NCBI GenBank assembly: GCA_963695175.1
Contig: CAVOGG010000010.1
Span: 62,001 to 126,000, forward strand
Direction: 5' to 3'
Source of the DNA: Fodinibacter sp963695175
GTDB taxonomy: Bacteria > Actinomycetota > Actinomycetes > Actinomycetales > Dermatophilaceae
DNA: 64,000 nt
Shown here: positions 28,714-37,921 of the stretch, one piece after another
Position numbering within the stretch: the first letter of the stretch is position 1
Layout: each line of letters begins with the position of its first letter
Translations under genes and position numbers: made by a program
Notes under the pieces: generated by a model
Database searches by the model: none
Seen by the model: only the letters and a program-made list of their open reading frames with translations
Told to the model about the DNA's origin: nothing

Positions 28714-29612
28714 GCGAGCCGGTGCTGCTCCCCCCGGCGTGGGTGGAGCAGGTGAGCGGCTACCCCGCCGAAGGCGGCCCGACCGGCGCCGCCTGGCTCG
28801 AGACCGTGCCGCGGCTGCTCGCCGAGGGGCTGGAGCGCTGGGGCCTCACCGTCGACGGCGAGCCGCGCACGGGCTGGACGGCGATCGTCGTGCCGGTGCG
28901 GCGCGGCGTGCAGCGGCTCGTCCTGAAGGTGACCTGGCCGCATCCGGAGGGCACGCACGAGGCGCTCGCCCTGCGCACCTGGGCCGGCGACGGTGCCGTG
29001 CGCCTCGTCGCGGCCCTGCCCTCGGACGGCCTGCTCCTGCTCGAGCGCCTCGACGCCGACCAGGACCTGAAGGCGATGTGGGTCGACGAGGCCTGCGAGG
29101 TCATCGGTGAGCTGTTGGGCCGGTTGCAGGTGCCCGCTCCCCCTCAGGTCGCCCGTCTCGGGCCCTACCTCGCGCCACACCTGGAGCGGATGGCACGGCG
29201 CCCGGCCGTCCCGCGGCGGGTCACCCAGCGCACGGTCGGCCTGGCGCGTGAGCTGCTGGCCGACGACGGTGCGGACCTGCTGCTGCACACCGACCTCCAC
29301 TTCGAGAACGTGCTGCGCCGCCGGGACGGGGCCTACGTCGCGATCGACCCCAAGCCGTTGGCGGGCCACCCGGGTTTCGACGTCTTCCCGGTGCTGCACA
29401 ACCGGGTCGACGAGCTGGGCACCGGTGCGGCGTTCCGCTGGTCGGTGCGGCACCGCGTCGCACTCGTCGCGGAGGCGGCCGGCATCGACGTCGACGAGGC
29501 CCGGGCCTGGTCGTTGCTCCGGGCCGGCGTCGAGGTGAGCTGGACCAGCGAGCTGAGCGACCCCGAGGCCCTGTCCACGTGCATCGCGCTCACCAAGGCG
29601 CTGGACGACTGA
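28710..29612 (+). CDS. APH(6)-type aminoglycoside/hydroxyurea kinase-like protein
   Basis: About 300 residues from GTG 28710 (VSEPVLLPPAWV). The kinase-like fold is shown by LVLKVTWPHPEGTHEALALR (the nucleotide-binding Lys), the catalytic loop LLLHTDLHFENVLRR and the metal-binding VAIDPKPLAGHPGFDV. This matches streptomycin 6-kinase/hydroxyurea phosphotransferase relatives (APH_6_hur). Chromosomal members often have unknown substrates, so resistance is not claimed. It may instead be the C-terminal half of a real fusion with the upstream DUF4439 protein. Confidence 0.75.
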   Translation: MSEPVLLPPAWVEQVSGYPAEGGPTGAAWLETVPRLLAEGLERWGLTVDGEPRTGWTAIVVPVRRGVQRLVLKVTWPHPEGTHEALALRTWAGDGAVRLVAALPSDGLLLLERLDADQDLKAMWVDEACEVIGELLGRLQVPAPPQVARLGPYLAPHLERMARRPAVPRRVTQRTVGLARELLADDGADLLLHTDLHFENVLRRRDGAYVAIDPKPLAGHPGFDVFPVLHNRVDELGTGAAFRWSVRHRVALVAEAAGIDVDEARAWSLLRAGVEVSWTSELSDPEALSTCIALTKALDD

Positions 29613-29656
29613 CCTCGGCCCGTCGCGCAGGCGACCACCCGGCATACGGTGGTCGG

Positions 29657-31650
29657 ATGGCGAACCGGCTCGCGGGCTCCTCGAGCCCCTACCTCCTGCA
29701 GCACGCCGACAACCCCGTCGACTGGTGGGAGTGGTCGGACGACGCCTTCGCCGAGGCGCGGCGGCGCGACCTGCCGGTCCTGCTGTCCGTCGGCTACGCC
29801 GCGTGCCACTGGTGCCACGTGATGGCCCACGAGTCGTTCGAGGACGACGAGGTGGCCGCCGCCGTCAACGAAGGGTTTCGTGGCGGTCAAGGTCGACCGG
29901 GAGGAGCGCCCGGATGTCGACGCCGTCTACATGGCGGCGGTGACGGCGCTCACCGGGCACGGCGGCTGGCCGATGACCTGCCTGCTCACCCCCGACGGCG
30001 ACCCCTTCTTCGCGGGCACCTACCTGCCCAAGGCGCAGCTGCTCGCACTGCTGGCCAACGCCGGTGAGGTGTGGGTCGACCAGCGCGACCGGGTGCTGGC
30101 CTCGGGGGCGAGCGTGGCGGAACAGCTGCGGTCGCACACCGGCCCGCCCGCTCCGTCGCGGCTCGGTGCCGAGGTGTGCGACGCCGCGGTGCGCCGACTG
30201 CGCTCGATGTACGACGAGGCCCGCGGCGGGTTCGGGGGCGCCCCGAAGTTCCCGCCGTCGATGGTGCTGGAGTTCCTCCTGCGCCACCACGCCCGCACGG
30301 GGTCGGCCGACGCTCTGGCGATGGCCCGCGGCACCTGCGCGGCGATGGCACGCGGTGGGATGTACGACCAGCTCGGCGGCGGCTTCGCCCGGTATGCCGT
30401 CGACGCGAACTGGGTGGTGCCGCACTTCGAGAAGATGCTCTACGACAACGCCCAGCTCCTGCGGGTGTACGCCCACCTCTGGCGCGCGACCGGAGACCCG
30501 CTGGCACGGCGGGTTGCCGAGGAGACCGCCGACTTCCTGCTGCGCGACCTGCGCACCGACGAGGGCGGGTTCGCGTCCGCGCTCGACGCCGACACCGTCG
30601 TGGATGGCCACTCGCACGAGGGCCTGACCTACGCGTGGACACCCGGTCAGCTCGTCGAGGTGCTCGGGCCGGTCGACGGGGAACGTGCGGCGTCCCTGCT
30701 GGGGGTCACCGCGACCGGCACCTTCGAGGCGGGTGCCTCGACCCTGCAGCTGCGCACCGACCCCGACGACCCCGCCTGGTGGGCGACGACGCGCGAGCGG
30801 CTGCTCGCCGCCCGCTCGTCGCGACCCCAGCCGAGTCGCGACGACAAGGTGGTCACGGCCTGGAACGGGCTGGCGGTCGCGGCCCTCGCGGATGCCGGTG
30901 TGCTGCTGCAGCGTGCCGATCTGGTCGCCGCTGCGGAGCGGGCGGCCGACCTTCGTGCTCGACGTGCACCTCGTCGACGGGATGCTGCGGCGCACCTCCC
31001 GCGGTGGGCGGGTCGGCGCGGCCCCGGGGGTGCTCGACGACCACGGCGACCTCGCGGAGGGACTGCTCGCGCTGCACCAGGCGACGGGTGAGCGCCGGTG
31101 GGCCGACGCGGCCGGGTCGCTGCTCGACGTGGCGCTGGAGCGGTTCGTCGACGAGGACGGCATCCTGCACGACACGGCCAACGACGCTGCCCCACTGTTC
31201 GCGCGTCCTGCAGGCCGCACCGACAACGCGGAGCCCGCCGGGGCCTCGGCTCTGGCCGGGGCGCTGCTGACCCAGGCGACCCTCACCGGGTCGGCCCGGC
31301 TTCGGGACGCCGCGTCGGCAGCGCTGGACGCCTGCGGCCCGGTGGCCGAGCAGGACCCGCGGTTCGCCGGGTGGGCCCTCGCGGTCGCCGAGGCAGCGGC
31401 CGCCGGGCCGCTGCAGGTGGCGGTGGTCGGCGAGGGGTCGGGTGCGCAGGCCCTGGTCGACGTGGCGCGTTCGGCGACGTCGGCGGGGTTGGTCGTCGTC
31501 CACGGGATGCCGGATGCGCCCGGCGTGCCGCTGCTCGCGGATCGGCCGTTGGTGGCCGGACGGCCGGCGGCCTACGTCTGCCGGGGTTTCGTGTGCGACA
31601 CCCCGGTCACCACCCCGGACGCGTTGCGCGCGGCTCTCGCCAAGGGGTGA
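29657..31650 (+). CDS. DUF255 thioredoxin-fold protein (YyaL/spermatogenesis-associated 20-like), two frameshifts
   Basis: ATG 29657 begins the family signature: MANRLAGSSSPYLLQHADNP, then VDWWEWSDDAF and SVGYAACHWCHVMAHESFED, with a CxxC-like CHWC. The frame breaks in a TTT run near 29876; one base removed gives EGFVAVKVDREERPDVDAVY. It breaks again in a CC near 30950, where one base removed gives AADFVLDVHLVDGMLRR. The rest, an (alpha/alpha)6-barrel-like region, ends at 31650. The protein would be about 660 residues, typical for the family. Function is uncertain (redox or glycan-related). Confidence 0.85.
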
Positions 31651-31719
31651 CACGGCAGCCGCGGATGGGTGCCCTTCTTTGGATGCCGCCGCTTGGCCTT
31701 CGTCGCTCGTCGCCTTGGG

Positions 31720-31878
31720 TCCGTGGTCGCCGGAACGGCGCTGTGGATGACGGGTGGTCGCCTTGAGTGGCCGCGCTCGGCCGGCGATCGGGCTGGGTGG
31801 CCGCGTTCGGCCGACATTCGGGCCACCTTCGGCTCCCCGCAAGTGGGTTGCACTTCAACTGAATTGGTTGTGGACAAC
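31720..31878 (+). repeat. Direct repeat copy A, downstream of the SMP-30-like gene
   Basis: Shares GTGGTCGCCGGAA and TGGATGACG (31721-31751) with copy B. It also shares the exact GCAAGTGGGTTGCACTTCAAC (31839-31859; 21 nt, key part GTGGGTTGCACTTCAAC) and GGTTGTGGACAAC (31866-31878). It contains an internal tandem repeat of about 31 bp (GTGGCCGCGcTCGGCCG). It has the promoter-proximal leader of the HNH gene but no HNH gene behind it. Confidence 0.65.
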
Positions 31879-31887
31879 TCGATCAGT

Positions 31888-32817
31888 TCAGCGCTGTGGG
31901 ACGACTCCGAACGCGATCGCCGGCTGGGTGAGGCTGCCGAGCCAGACCGTTCCCTCGTGCTCCCGGACGCCGGTGGCCAGGTGCCAGTGGGTCGGGTCGA
32001 AGTCGAGGTCGTGCACGGTGCGCCCCGTCGAGTCGAAGGCGATGACCCGGGCGGTCTCCTTGGGCTTCGGCTTGAGGCTCTCGGGGAGCCGGCGCACCAT
32101 GCCTCGCACGGCCCGGGGGCTCTTCTGCAGGATGGTCAGGGCCTTGTCGGTCGGCGAGGCCACCGTCACCCAGACCAGGCCGTCGCTGCCGAGGGCGATG
32201 TTGTCGGGGTGGCCGGGCAGGTCGTCGACCCAGGTCGTCGTGGCGCCCGGGCTCCCGTCGGCTCGCAGGTGCACGCGGCGAATGGTGCGGGTGCCGGTCT
32301 CGGCGACCAGCACGGCATCCGCCTCGGCCGTGAGCGCGACACCGTTGGCGAAGCACAGCTGGTCGAGCACGGTGGTGACCTCGCCGTCGGGGGTGCGGCG
32401 GAAGAGCCGGCCCGTGCAGGTGTGCTCGATGAGGTCGCTCTTCCACTCCTCGACCCGCCAGACCCGGCTGGAGTCGGAGAACCAGATCGTGCCGTCCGCG
32501 GTGACTGCAGCGTTGTTGCAGAACAGGAGTCGCTCGCCGTCGACCTCCGTGAGGAGGGTCTCGAGGTCACCGGTGGCGGGGTCGAGGGCGAGCAGGCCGC
32601 GGTGGGCGTCGCAGACGAGGATGCGGCCGTCGGGGAGGTTCTCGAGGCCGAGTGGTCGGCCGCCGGTGGCGGTGACGGTCTCGGTCTGATGGGTCGCGGG
32701 GTCGTGCACGTGGATCGCGCCGTCGGCCGTGCCGGTCCAGACCCGGCCGTCGGGGGCGACGAGCACGTCCTCGGCGCCGGGGCCGGGGATCGGGATGACG
32801 GTGAGCGGGAGGGGCAT
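31888..32817 (-). CDS. SMP-30/gluconolactonase/strictosidine synthase-like beta-propeller
   Basis: 309 residues from ATG 32817 (MPLPLTVIPIPGPG); the open frame to 32904 is not supported. Repeated propeller phrases include EDVLVAPDGRVWTGTADG, LLFCNNAAVTADGTIWFSDS, FANGVALTAEADAVLVAETG and PDNIALGSDGLVWVTVAS. The Glu/Asn/Asp pattern suits a metal-dependent SMP-30 or strictosidine synthase-like hydrolase; the substrate is unknown. No signal peptide is seen. The gene is bracketed by direct repeats (31720-31878 and 32910-33049). Confidence 0.82.
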   Translation of the reverse strand: MPLPLTVIPIPGPGAEDVLVAPDGRVWTGTADGAIHVHDPATHQTETVTATGGRPLGLENLPDGRILVCDAHRGLLALDPATGDLETLLTEVDGERLLFCNNAAVTADGTIWFSDSSRVWRVEEWKSDLIEHTCTGRLFRRTPDGEVTTVLDQLCFANGVALTAEADAVLVAETGTRTIRRVHLRADGSPGATTTWVDDLPGHPDNIALGSDGLVWVTVASPTDKALTILQKSPRAVRGMVRRLPESLKPKPKETARVIAFDSTGRTVHDLDFDPTHWHLATGVREHEGTVWLGSLTQPAIAFGVVPQR

Positions 32818-32909
32818 GGGCTCACCGTAGGGGTGGCGTGGGTCCGGGGGCTGGTCGACGCGACTTTCGGATGCGGGTGCTGTGCCGTTGCTGCGACTCG
32901 CCATGCGTA

Positions 32910-33049
32910 CGTGGTCGCCGGAAAATCGCTTTGGATGACGTGCGGCCGGCTTGGGCTGCCCGGCCTGACTCGGTGCGGGACCTTGTGTCCGCGGGCTCTA
33001 GGGTCGCGCAAGTGGGTTGCACTTCAACGGGAATTCGGTTGTGGACAAC
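32910..33049 (+). repeat. Direct repeat copy B, leader of the HNH endonuclease gene
   Basis: Same orientation as copy A: GTGGTCGCCGGAA and TGGATGACG near 32910-32940, the 21-nt identical block at 33008-33028, and GGTTGTGGACAAC at 33037-33049. The two copies diverge more in the centre. This one leads directly into the promoter and start of the DUF222/HNH gene. Confidence 0.65.
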
Positions 33050-33051
33050 CG

Positions 33052-33080
33052 TTGGATTCGTACGTGTGTTCGAGTATGAT
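33052..33080 (+). promoter_or_regulatory. Promoter of the HNH gene, probably leaderless
   Basis: TTGGAT (33052-33057) and TATGAT (33075-33080) are 17 bp apart, a good sigma-70 promoter. The -10 element ends only 5 bp before the ATG at 33086, so transcription should start at or next to the start codon and yield a leaderless mRNA, which is common in actinobacteria. Confidence 0.6.
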
Positions 33081-33085
33081 GAGGT

Positions 33086-34648
33086 ATGTCGACCAGCCAG
33101 CTCCGGGACCGGATCGCCGCGTTGCGCGCCGAGGCCGCGCGGTCGGTGCGGAGCTCGCCGCGCGCGGGGCCGGGATGGGGCAGGAGGAGCTGTTCGAGGT
33201 CACCGGTGAGCTGCAGGGAGTGGCCAACGCGGTCGAGGGCGCGCAGCTGGTCGCGATCGCGCACGCCGGCAGCCACGAGCTGCGGCTGACCGAGCGCGGC
33301 CCGGTCGACGTCCATCACGAGGTCGGGTTCATCGACGCGATGACCTCCTCCGAAGTCTCCCTGGCCACCGGGCTCGGGCAGTGGGCCGCCGGGCGCAAGG
33401 TCGGCCTGGCCGAAGCCCTGGCCGGGCGGTTCACCAAACTGTTGGGCAAAGTCCTCACCGGCGAGCTGGCCACCGTCAACGCCGGCAAGGTGGTCGCCGC
33501 CTGCGACGGCCTCGACCCCGCCAGCTGCGCCGCCGTCGAGGACGTCCTGGTTCAGCGGGTGGTCGGGATGGACCCGGCCCGGATCACCACCGTCGCCCGC
33601 AAGGTCGCCACCCGCATCGCCGCCGACCAGGTCGCCGCCGCCACCGCCAAGAACAAGAAGGACCGGGCCGTGCAGGTCACCCCCGGCCCGGACGGCACCA
33701 CCGACTGGTGGGCCCGCCTACCCGCCGGGCGCTCGGCCGCCGCCTGGGCCGCGATCCGCGACCTCGCCGACCGGTACACCAAGAAGGACCCCAACCTGAC
33801 CCTGGACCAGGCCAGGGCGGACGCGTTCATCGACCTACTGCTGACCAACGTCACCGTCACCGCCAAAGTCACCCTCGGCATCCCCGTCATCACCGGCCCC
33901 GACGCCGAGCACGCCCGAGCGGCCGCCATCGCCGAACACGCAGCGGAGAACCCGACCGACGGCCCGGCCAGCCCCGCGAACGACGGCGAGCCCGTGACCA
34001 CCGGCCGGCACGGCACCCGGTGACCCCGACCCCGGGGCGGATGCCGGGGCGCAGTGGGTGCGGCCGGCGGTCGCCACCGGCGGCCTCGGCCTGGGCGGGA
34101 GGTTCTCCCTGTCCGCGGCCCTGCTGTCCGGGTGCGAGATCCCCGGCATCGGCTTCATCGACGCCGACACCGTGCAAGCCCTACTGTCCGTGGTCCCCAC
34201 CGACATCGGCCGCGCCCTGCTCGACGCCCACACCGGCACCCTGATCGAAACCGTCAGCACCGCCTACCGACCCTCCAAGGCAGTCACCGACTTCGTCACC
34301 ACCCGCGACGGCACCTGCCGAATGTGGGGCTGCCCCCGACCCGCCACCAACTGCGACATCGACCACGCCCGACCCTGGCCGAACGGCCCCACCACCCCGA
34401 GCAACCTCGGCGGCCTCTGCCGACGCCACCACCGCCTCAAACAACGCCGACGCTGGAGCTACCACCTGGCCCCCGACGGCACCGCCACCTGGACCTCACC
34501 GTCAGGCACCACCCGCACCACCCCACCCGACCACGCCGCACTCCCACCACCAGAGCCGCCGACATGCCCGCAACCACCAGCGAGCACCCGAACGAGAGCT
34601 CGTGACCGTCGAGCCACCACCCTTCTGATCGAACCTCCCCCGTTCTAA
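33086..34648 (+). CDS. DUF222-domain HNH endonuclease (13E12 family), two frameshifts
   Basis: ATG 33086 (MSTSQLRDRIAALRAEAA). After a break near 33140, where a base is missing or two are extra, the DUF222 domain reads AARGAGMGQEELFEVTGELQ, then VGFIDAMTSSEVSLATGL and GKVLTGELATVNAGKVVAA. Near 34000-34020 one surplus base shifts the frame to PGADAGAQWVRPAVATGG. The C-terminal HNH region reads TRDGTCRMWGCPRPATNCDIDHARPW and ends LCRRHHRLK (Cys/His metal and catalytic residues). 13E12 genes are multicopy in actinobacteria, and breakage is common as well as likely from error. The conserved leader is shared with a solo copy at 31720. Confidence 0.8.
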
Positions 34649-34673
34649 GCGAGCCTCCGCCGTTGTAGGCGAG
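34630..34673 (+). repeat. Imperfect 20-bp tandem repeat at the HNH gene end
   Basis: CGAACCTCCCCCGTTCTAAG is followed at once by CGAGCCTCCGCCGTTGTAGG and then CGAG, about 2.2 copies. The HNH stop codon lies inside the first copy. From 34674 to 34894 I see no gene or clear signal. Confidence 0.5.
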
Positions 34674-34894
34674 TCGGGAGTGAGCGACCGTGCGAGTAGG
34701 GCTCGGACGGCTGGTGCGTACTCCGGTCGGGCGGCCCTCGGAGCCACCCCCGCACCCGATCGGGTCATTGCGCCCGGCACGCCGCGGCTGGGAGCCTTCG
34801 GGATGGTCGACCTTCGTCCCGGTGCGCGCTCGAAACCGACGTGCTGGACCTCGGCGCCCCGGTGCCCATCGCATCCCGGCGAGGTGAATCCACA

Positions 34895-35314
34895 GTGACG
34901 ATGACGACGGTGGAACGCGTCGTGGCCCTGCAGCGAGTGCCGCTCTTCGCGGAAGTGCCCGGCCGCACCCTCGCCGCCGTCGCCCAGCGCGCGACCGAGG
35001 TCGAGGTCGAAGCGGGCGGACTCGTCATCGAGCAGGGTGCCGTCGAGGACCACCTGTTCGCGGTGGTGACGGGTCGGCTCGTCGCCCGCGACGGCGAGCG
35101 GGTGCTGCGCGAGCTCGCCGCGGGGTCGACGGTGGGTGAGCTCGCGGCCCTCGCCCCCGAGCCCCGGTCGGCCGGGGTCACCGCCATGGCGCCGACCCTG
35201 TTGCTGCGGATCGACCGGCGCGTGCTCGACGAGCTGCTGGCCGACCACCCCGAGCTCGCGCGCGGCATCATCACCTCGCTCGTGCGGATGATCCGCAGCA
35301 GCGGGCCCCCGTGA
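34895..35314 (+). CDS. Cyclic nucleotide-binding (CRP/FNR-like) domain protein
   Basis: About 139 residues from GTG 34895 or ATG 34901 (MTTVERVVALQRVPLFAEVP). A single cNMP-binding beta-roll is present: FAEVPGRTLAAVAQRATEVE, then VIEQGAVEDHLFAVVTGRL and GSTVGELAALAPEPRSAG, which contains the GELA phosphate-binding-cassette motif. It has no HTH, so it is not a CRP regulator. Its stop overlaps the GTG of the next gene, a carrier with HEAT-like repeats. It probably acts as that protein's regulatory subunit. Confidence 0.8.
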   Translation: MTMTTVERVVALQRVPLFAEVPGRTLAAVAQRATEVEVEAGGLVIEQGAVEDHLFAVVTGRLVARDGERVLRELAAGSTVGELAALAPEPRSAGVTAMAPTLLLRIDRRVLDELLADHPELARGIITSLVRMIRSSGPP

Positions 35315-37893
35315 GTGGTGAACCGCTGCCGTCGGGTCACGGGGCCGTGCGCTGGCTGGTCGCGCAGTCGGTGGCCTTCGGCATCGTCGCCGCCCTGCTC
35401 GGCGTCGTGGCGAACACGATGTTCCTGGAGGCCTACGGCGCGCAGTGGCTGCCCCTGACGTACGTGGTGATCGGGGCCGCCGGCGCCGCGGTGTCCGCAG
35501 CCGTCGCGCGCAGCGCCCGCCGCTTCGACCTCGTGCGGATCGCGGTCGTCGTCCTGGGCGCGACCGCCGTCCTCCTCCTGGGGGCCTGGGTCGCGACGCT
35601 CGGCGGCGGAGGCGCGTGGGTGTCCGGCCCTCTCCTCGTGATGTTCCCGGTGCTCATCCAGCTCGGCTTCGTGTTCATCGGCGCGCAGGCGGGGCGGATC
35701 CTCGACATCGCCGGCATCAAGGCGCGCTTCCCCCGCATCATCGCCGGCTTCCCCGTGGGGGCGGTGATTGGTGGCCTGCTCGCGGCCCCGCTCGTCGACC
35801 TGCTCGGGAGCACCGAGAGCCTGCTGCTCGCGACGGCCCTCGCGCAGGCGGTCTTCACGGCCCTCGTCGTCGTGACGGGGATCCGATACGCCGCGTTCCT
35901 CGCCATCGACCCCGCGCCGCCACCGGCGACAACCGCCGCGTCCACTCCGGACGAGTCGGCCGCCACCCTCGGGCTCCGCCGCCTGCTGGCGACCCGGTTC
36001 GTGGCGCTCATCCTCGGGTACCAGGTGCTCTCGGCGCTGGCCTCGCAGCTCTCCGACTACCTCGTCTTCGACCGCGCGGCGGCACAGTTCCCGGATGCCG
36101 ACGACCTCGCGCGGTTCCTCGGCGGCTACACGGCCGTGATGAACGTGGTCAGCATCGCCTTCCTCGTCCTCGTGGCGGGACCGATGATCCGCCGGTACGG
36201 CCTGCGCTTCGGGATCTCCGCCAACCCGGCCGTCCTGCTCGCGGCGAGCGTCGTCATGCTCGTCGTGCTCGGCGTCTCCGGGGGCGCGTCGGTGGCCCTG
36301 TTGGTGGCGGTCTCGGCCGCGCGCATCCTCGACATCGCGCTCACTGACGGGACGACCCGCACGTCGATCAACGCGATGTACCAGGTGCTGCCCGAGCGGC
36401 TGCGGCTGCCGGCACAGGCCACGATCGAGGGAACCGGTGTGCCCGTGGCGATCAGCGCCTCCGGGCTGCTCGTGCTGGCACTCAACGCGCTGCCGTCGCC
36501 GCTCACCACCATCATCGTCACGACCGTCCTCGTCTGTGCGGCATGGATGTGGACCGGAGTCCTGCTCCACCGCGCGTACGGGCCTGCCCTCGTCGACGTC
36601 CTGCGTGAGCGCCGACTCCTCGACACACCGCTCGCACTCGGCGGGACGACCGCGGACCGGCACACCGCCGAACGGCTCCTCGAGAGCCCTGACCCGCGGT
36701 CTGCGCGACTGGGGCTCGAGCTGGTCAGCGCGCTGGCCGCGCCGGAGGACCACACCGAGCTGGCGTTCCTCGCCGACGACCCGCGCCCGTGGGTGCGGCT
36801 CTCAGCGTTGCACGCCCTGACCGCCTCGGGGGATGCCGGCGCACGCGCGGCACTCGCCGAGGCGGTGCGCACGGCCGAGGGGTCGGACGACGCGGACCTC
36901 AGGGCGCGGGCGGCCCTCGCCCTGACCTCGCTCGACGACGTCGACCGGCTACCCACGCTCGGCCGGTTGCTCGACGACCCCTCCGCGGCCGTGCGGACCG
37001 CCGCGCTGGATGCCGTGCACCCCGGAGACGACGCCTTCGTCGCGGCGGTGGTGGCGACGCTCGACGACCCGGGCACCACCGTGGCGGCGTGCGACGCCGT
37101 CGGTCGGCTCGGGGACGCGGTGCTCCGGGCGGCCGACAAGGTGCTGTTGCGGGCCTCGTCGGCCGACCCCGACTCACGGGAGACACTTCGCGCCGTCCGT
37201 CTCGCGCGTGCCCTGACGACCGTCACCGAGGCACGCGACGCGCTCCTGACTCGTTGGGCGGGGCATCCCGACCGCGAGGTCGGGCGCGTCGTGCTCGAGC
37301 AGCTCGCGGCGGACGGACTCGCGCCCGAAGCCCTGGCGACGGTCGTCGACGAGGTCGTCGCGGCAGACGTCGCCCACGCGGTGCACGTGCTCGGTGCCGT
37401 GGTCGCGCTCCGGAGCGAGCCGGGGAACCGGGACGAACCCCTGCACGGGGCGCTCGCCGACGAGCTGACGCTGGTCAGGGGCCGGGTGCTCGCCGCGCTC
37501 CTCGCGCGGTACGGCAGGGAGCGCCTCGCCCCGGTGACCGCGGTGCTGATGCACGCGAACCGTCCGGCTCCGCTGGCCATCGAGGCCCTCGAGGTCGTGC
37601 TGGGTGCAACCGCGGCGGCGCGGCTCATGCCGGTGCTGGACCCCAGAGACCCACCGGAGGACCGGCTCCACCGCCTGGTCGCCCGGACCGGCGCGGCGCA
37701 CCCGGAAGGCGGTGCACGCGCGGCGCTCGCGGACCTCGTCGAGGACCCCCGGGACGTGTGGCGCTCCACCTGGGTGCGCGCCTGCGCGGTGCGCGCCGCG
37801 TGCGAACGCGGGATCACCGACGAGCTGGACCTCGTGCCGGCGGGCGCCCTGGGCGACCCGATGGTCGACGAGGAGCTCGACCGCATCCGCTAG
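35311..37893 (+). CDS. NTP/NDP-carrier-like membrane protein with HEAT-like repeats
   Basis: 860 residues from GTG 35311, overlapping the cNMP-binding gene as GTGA. The N-terminal part (about residues 12-435) has some 12 hydrophobic segments with an internal repeat of MFS/ATP:ADP-antiporter type (VANTMFLEAYGAQWLPLTYV; RILDIAGIKARFPRIIAG; RILDIALTDGTTRTSINAMY). The C-terminal 420 residues are soluble alpha-helical repeats of HEAT type, for example LGRLLDDPSAAVRTAALDAV. The two halves recall bacterial carrier-HEAT proteins with a linked cyclic-nucleotide sensor. The transported substrate cannot be assigned. Confidence 0.75.
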   Translation: MSGEPLPSGHGAVRWLVAQSVAFGIVAALLGVVANTMFLEAYGAQWLPLTYVVIGAAGAAVSAAVARSARRFDLVRIAVVVLGATAVLLLGAWVATLGGGGAWVSGPLLVMFPVLIQLGFVFIGAQAGRILDIAGIKARFPRIIAGFPVGAVIGGLLAAPLVDLLGSTESLLLATALAQAVFTALVVVTGIRYAAFLAIDPAPPPATTAASTPDESAATLGLRRLLATRFVALILGYQVLSALASQLSDYLVFDRAAAQFPDADDLARFLGGYTAVMNVVSIAFLVLVAGPMIRRYGLRFGISANPAVLLAASVVMLVVLGVSGGASVALLVAVSAARILDIALTDGTTRTSINAMYQVLPERLRLPAQATIEGTGVPVAISASGLLVLALNALPSPLTTIIVTTVLVCAAWMWTGVLLHRAYGPALVDVLRERRLLDTPLALGGTTADRHTAERLLESPDPRSARLGLELVSALAAPEDHTELAFLADDPRPWVRLSALHALTASGDAGARAALAEAVRTAEGSDDADLRARAALALTSLDDVDRLPTLGRLLDDPSAAVRTAALDAVHPGDDAFVAAVVATLDDPGTTVAACDAVGRLGDAVLRAADKVLLRASSADPDSRETLRAVRLARALTTVTEARDALLTRWAGHPDREVGRVVLEQLAADGLAPEALATVVDEVVAADVAHAVHVLGAVVALRSEPGNRDEPLHGALADELTLVRGRVLAALLARYGRERLAPVTAVLMHANRPAPLAIEALEVVLGATAAARLMPVLDPRDPPEDRLHRLVARTGAAHPEGGARAALADLVEDPRDVWRSTWVRACAVRAACERGITDELDLVPAGALGDPMVDEELDRIR

Positions 37894-37921
37894 CCCGCTC
37901 GGCAGCCGCGATACTGGTGTG

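Noticed and set aside
28710..29612. Streptomycin resistance determinant
   Set aside because: The fold matches APH(6)-like kinases, but chromosomal homologues often lack this activity and no other resistance or mobility gene is adjacent.
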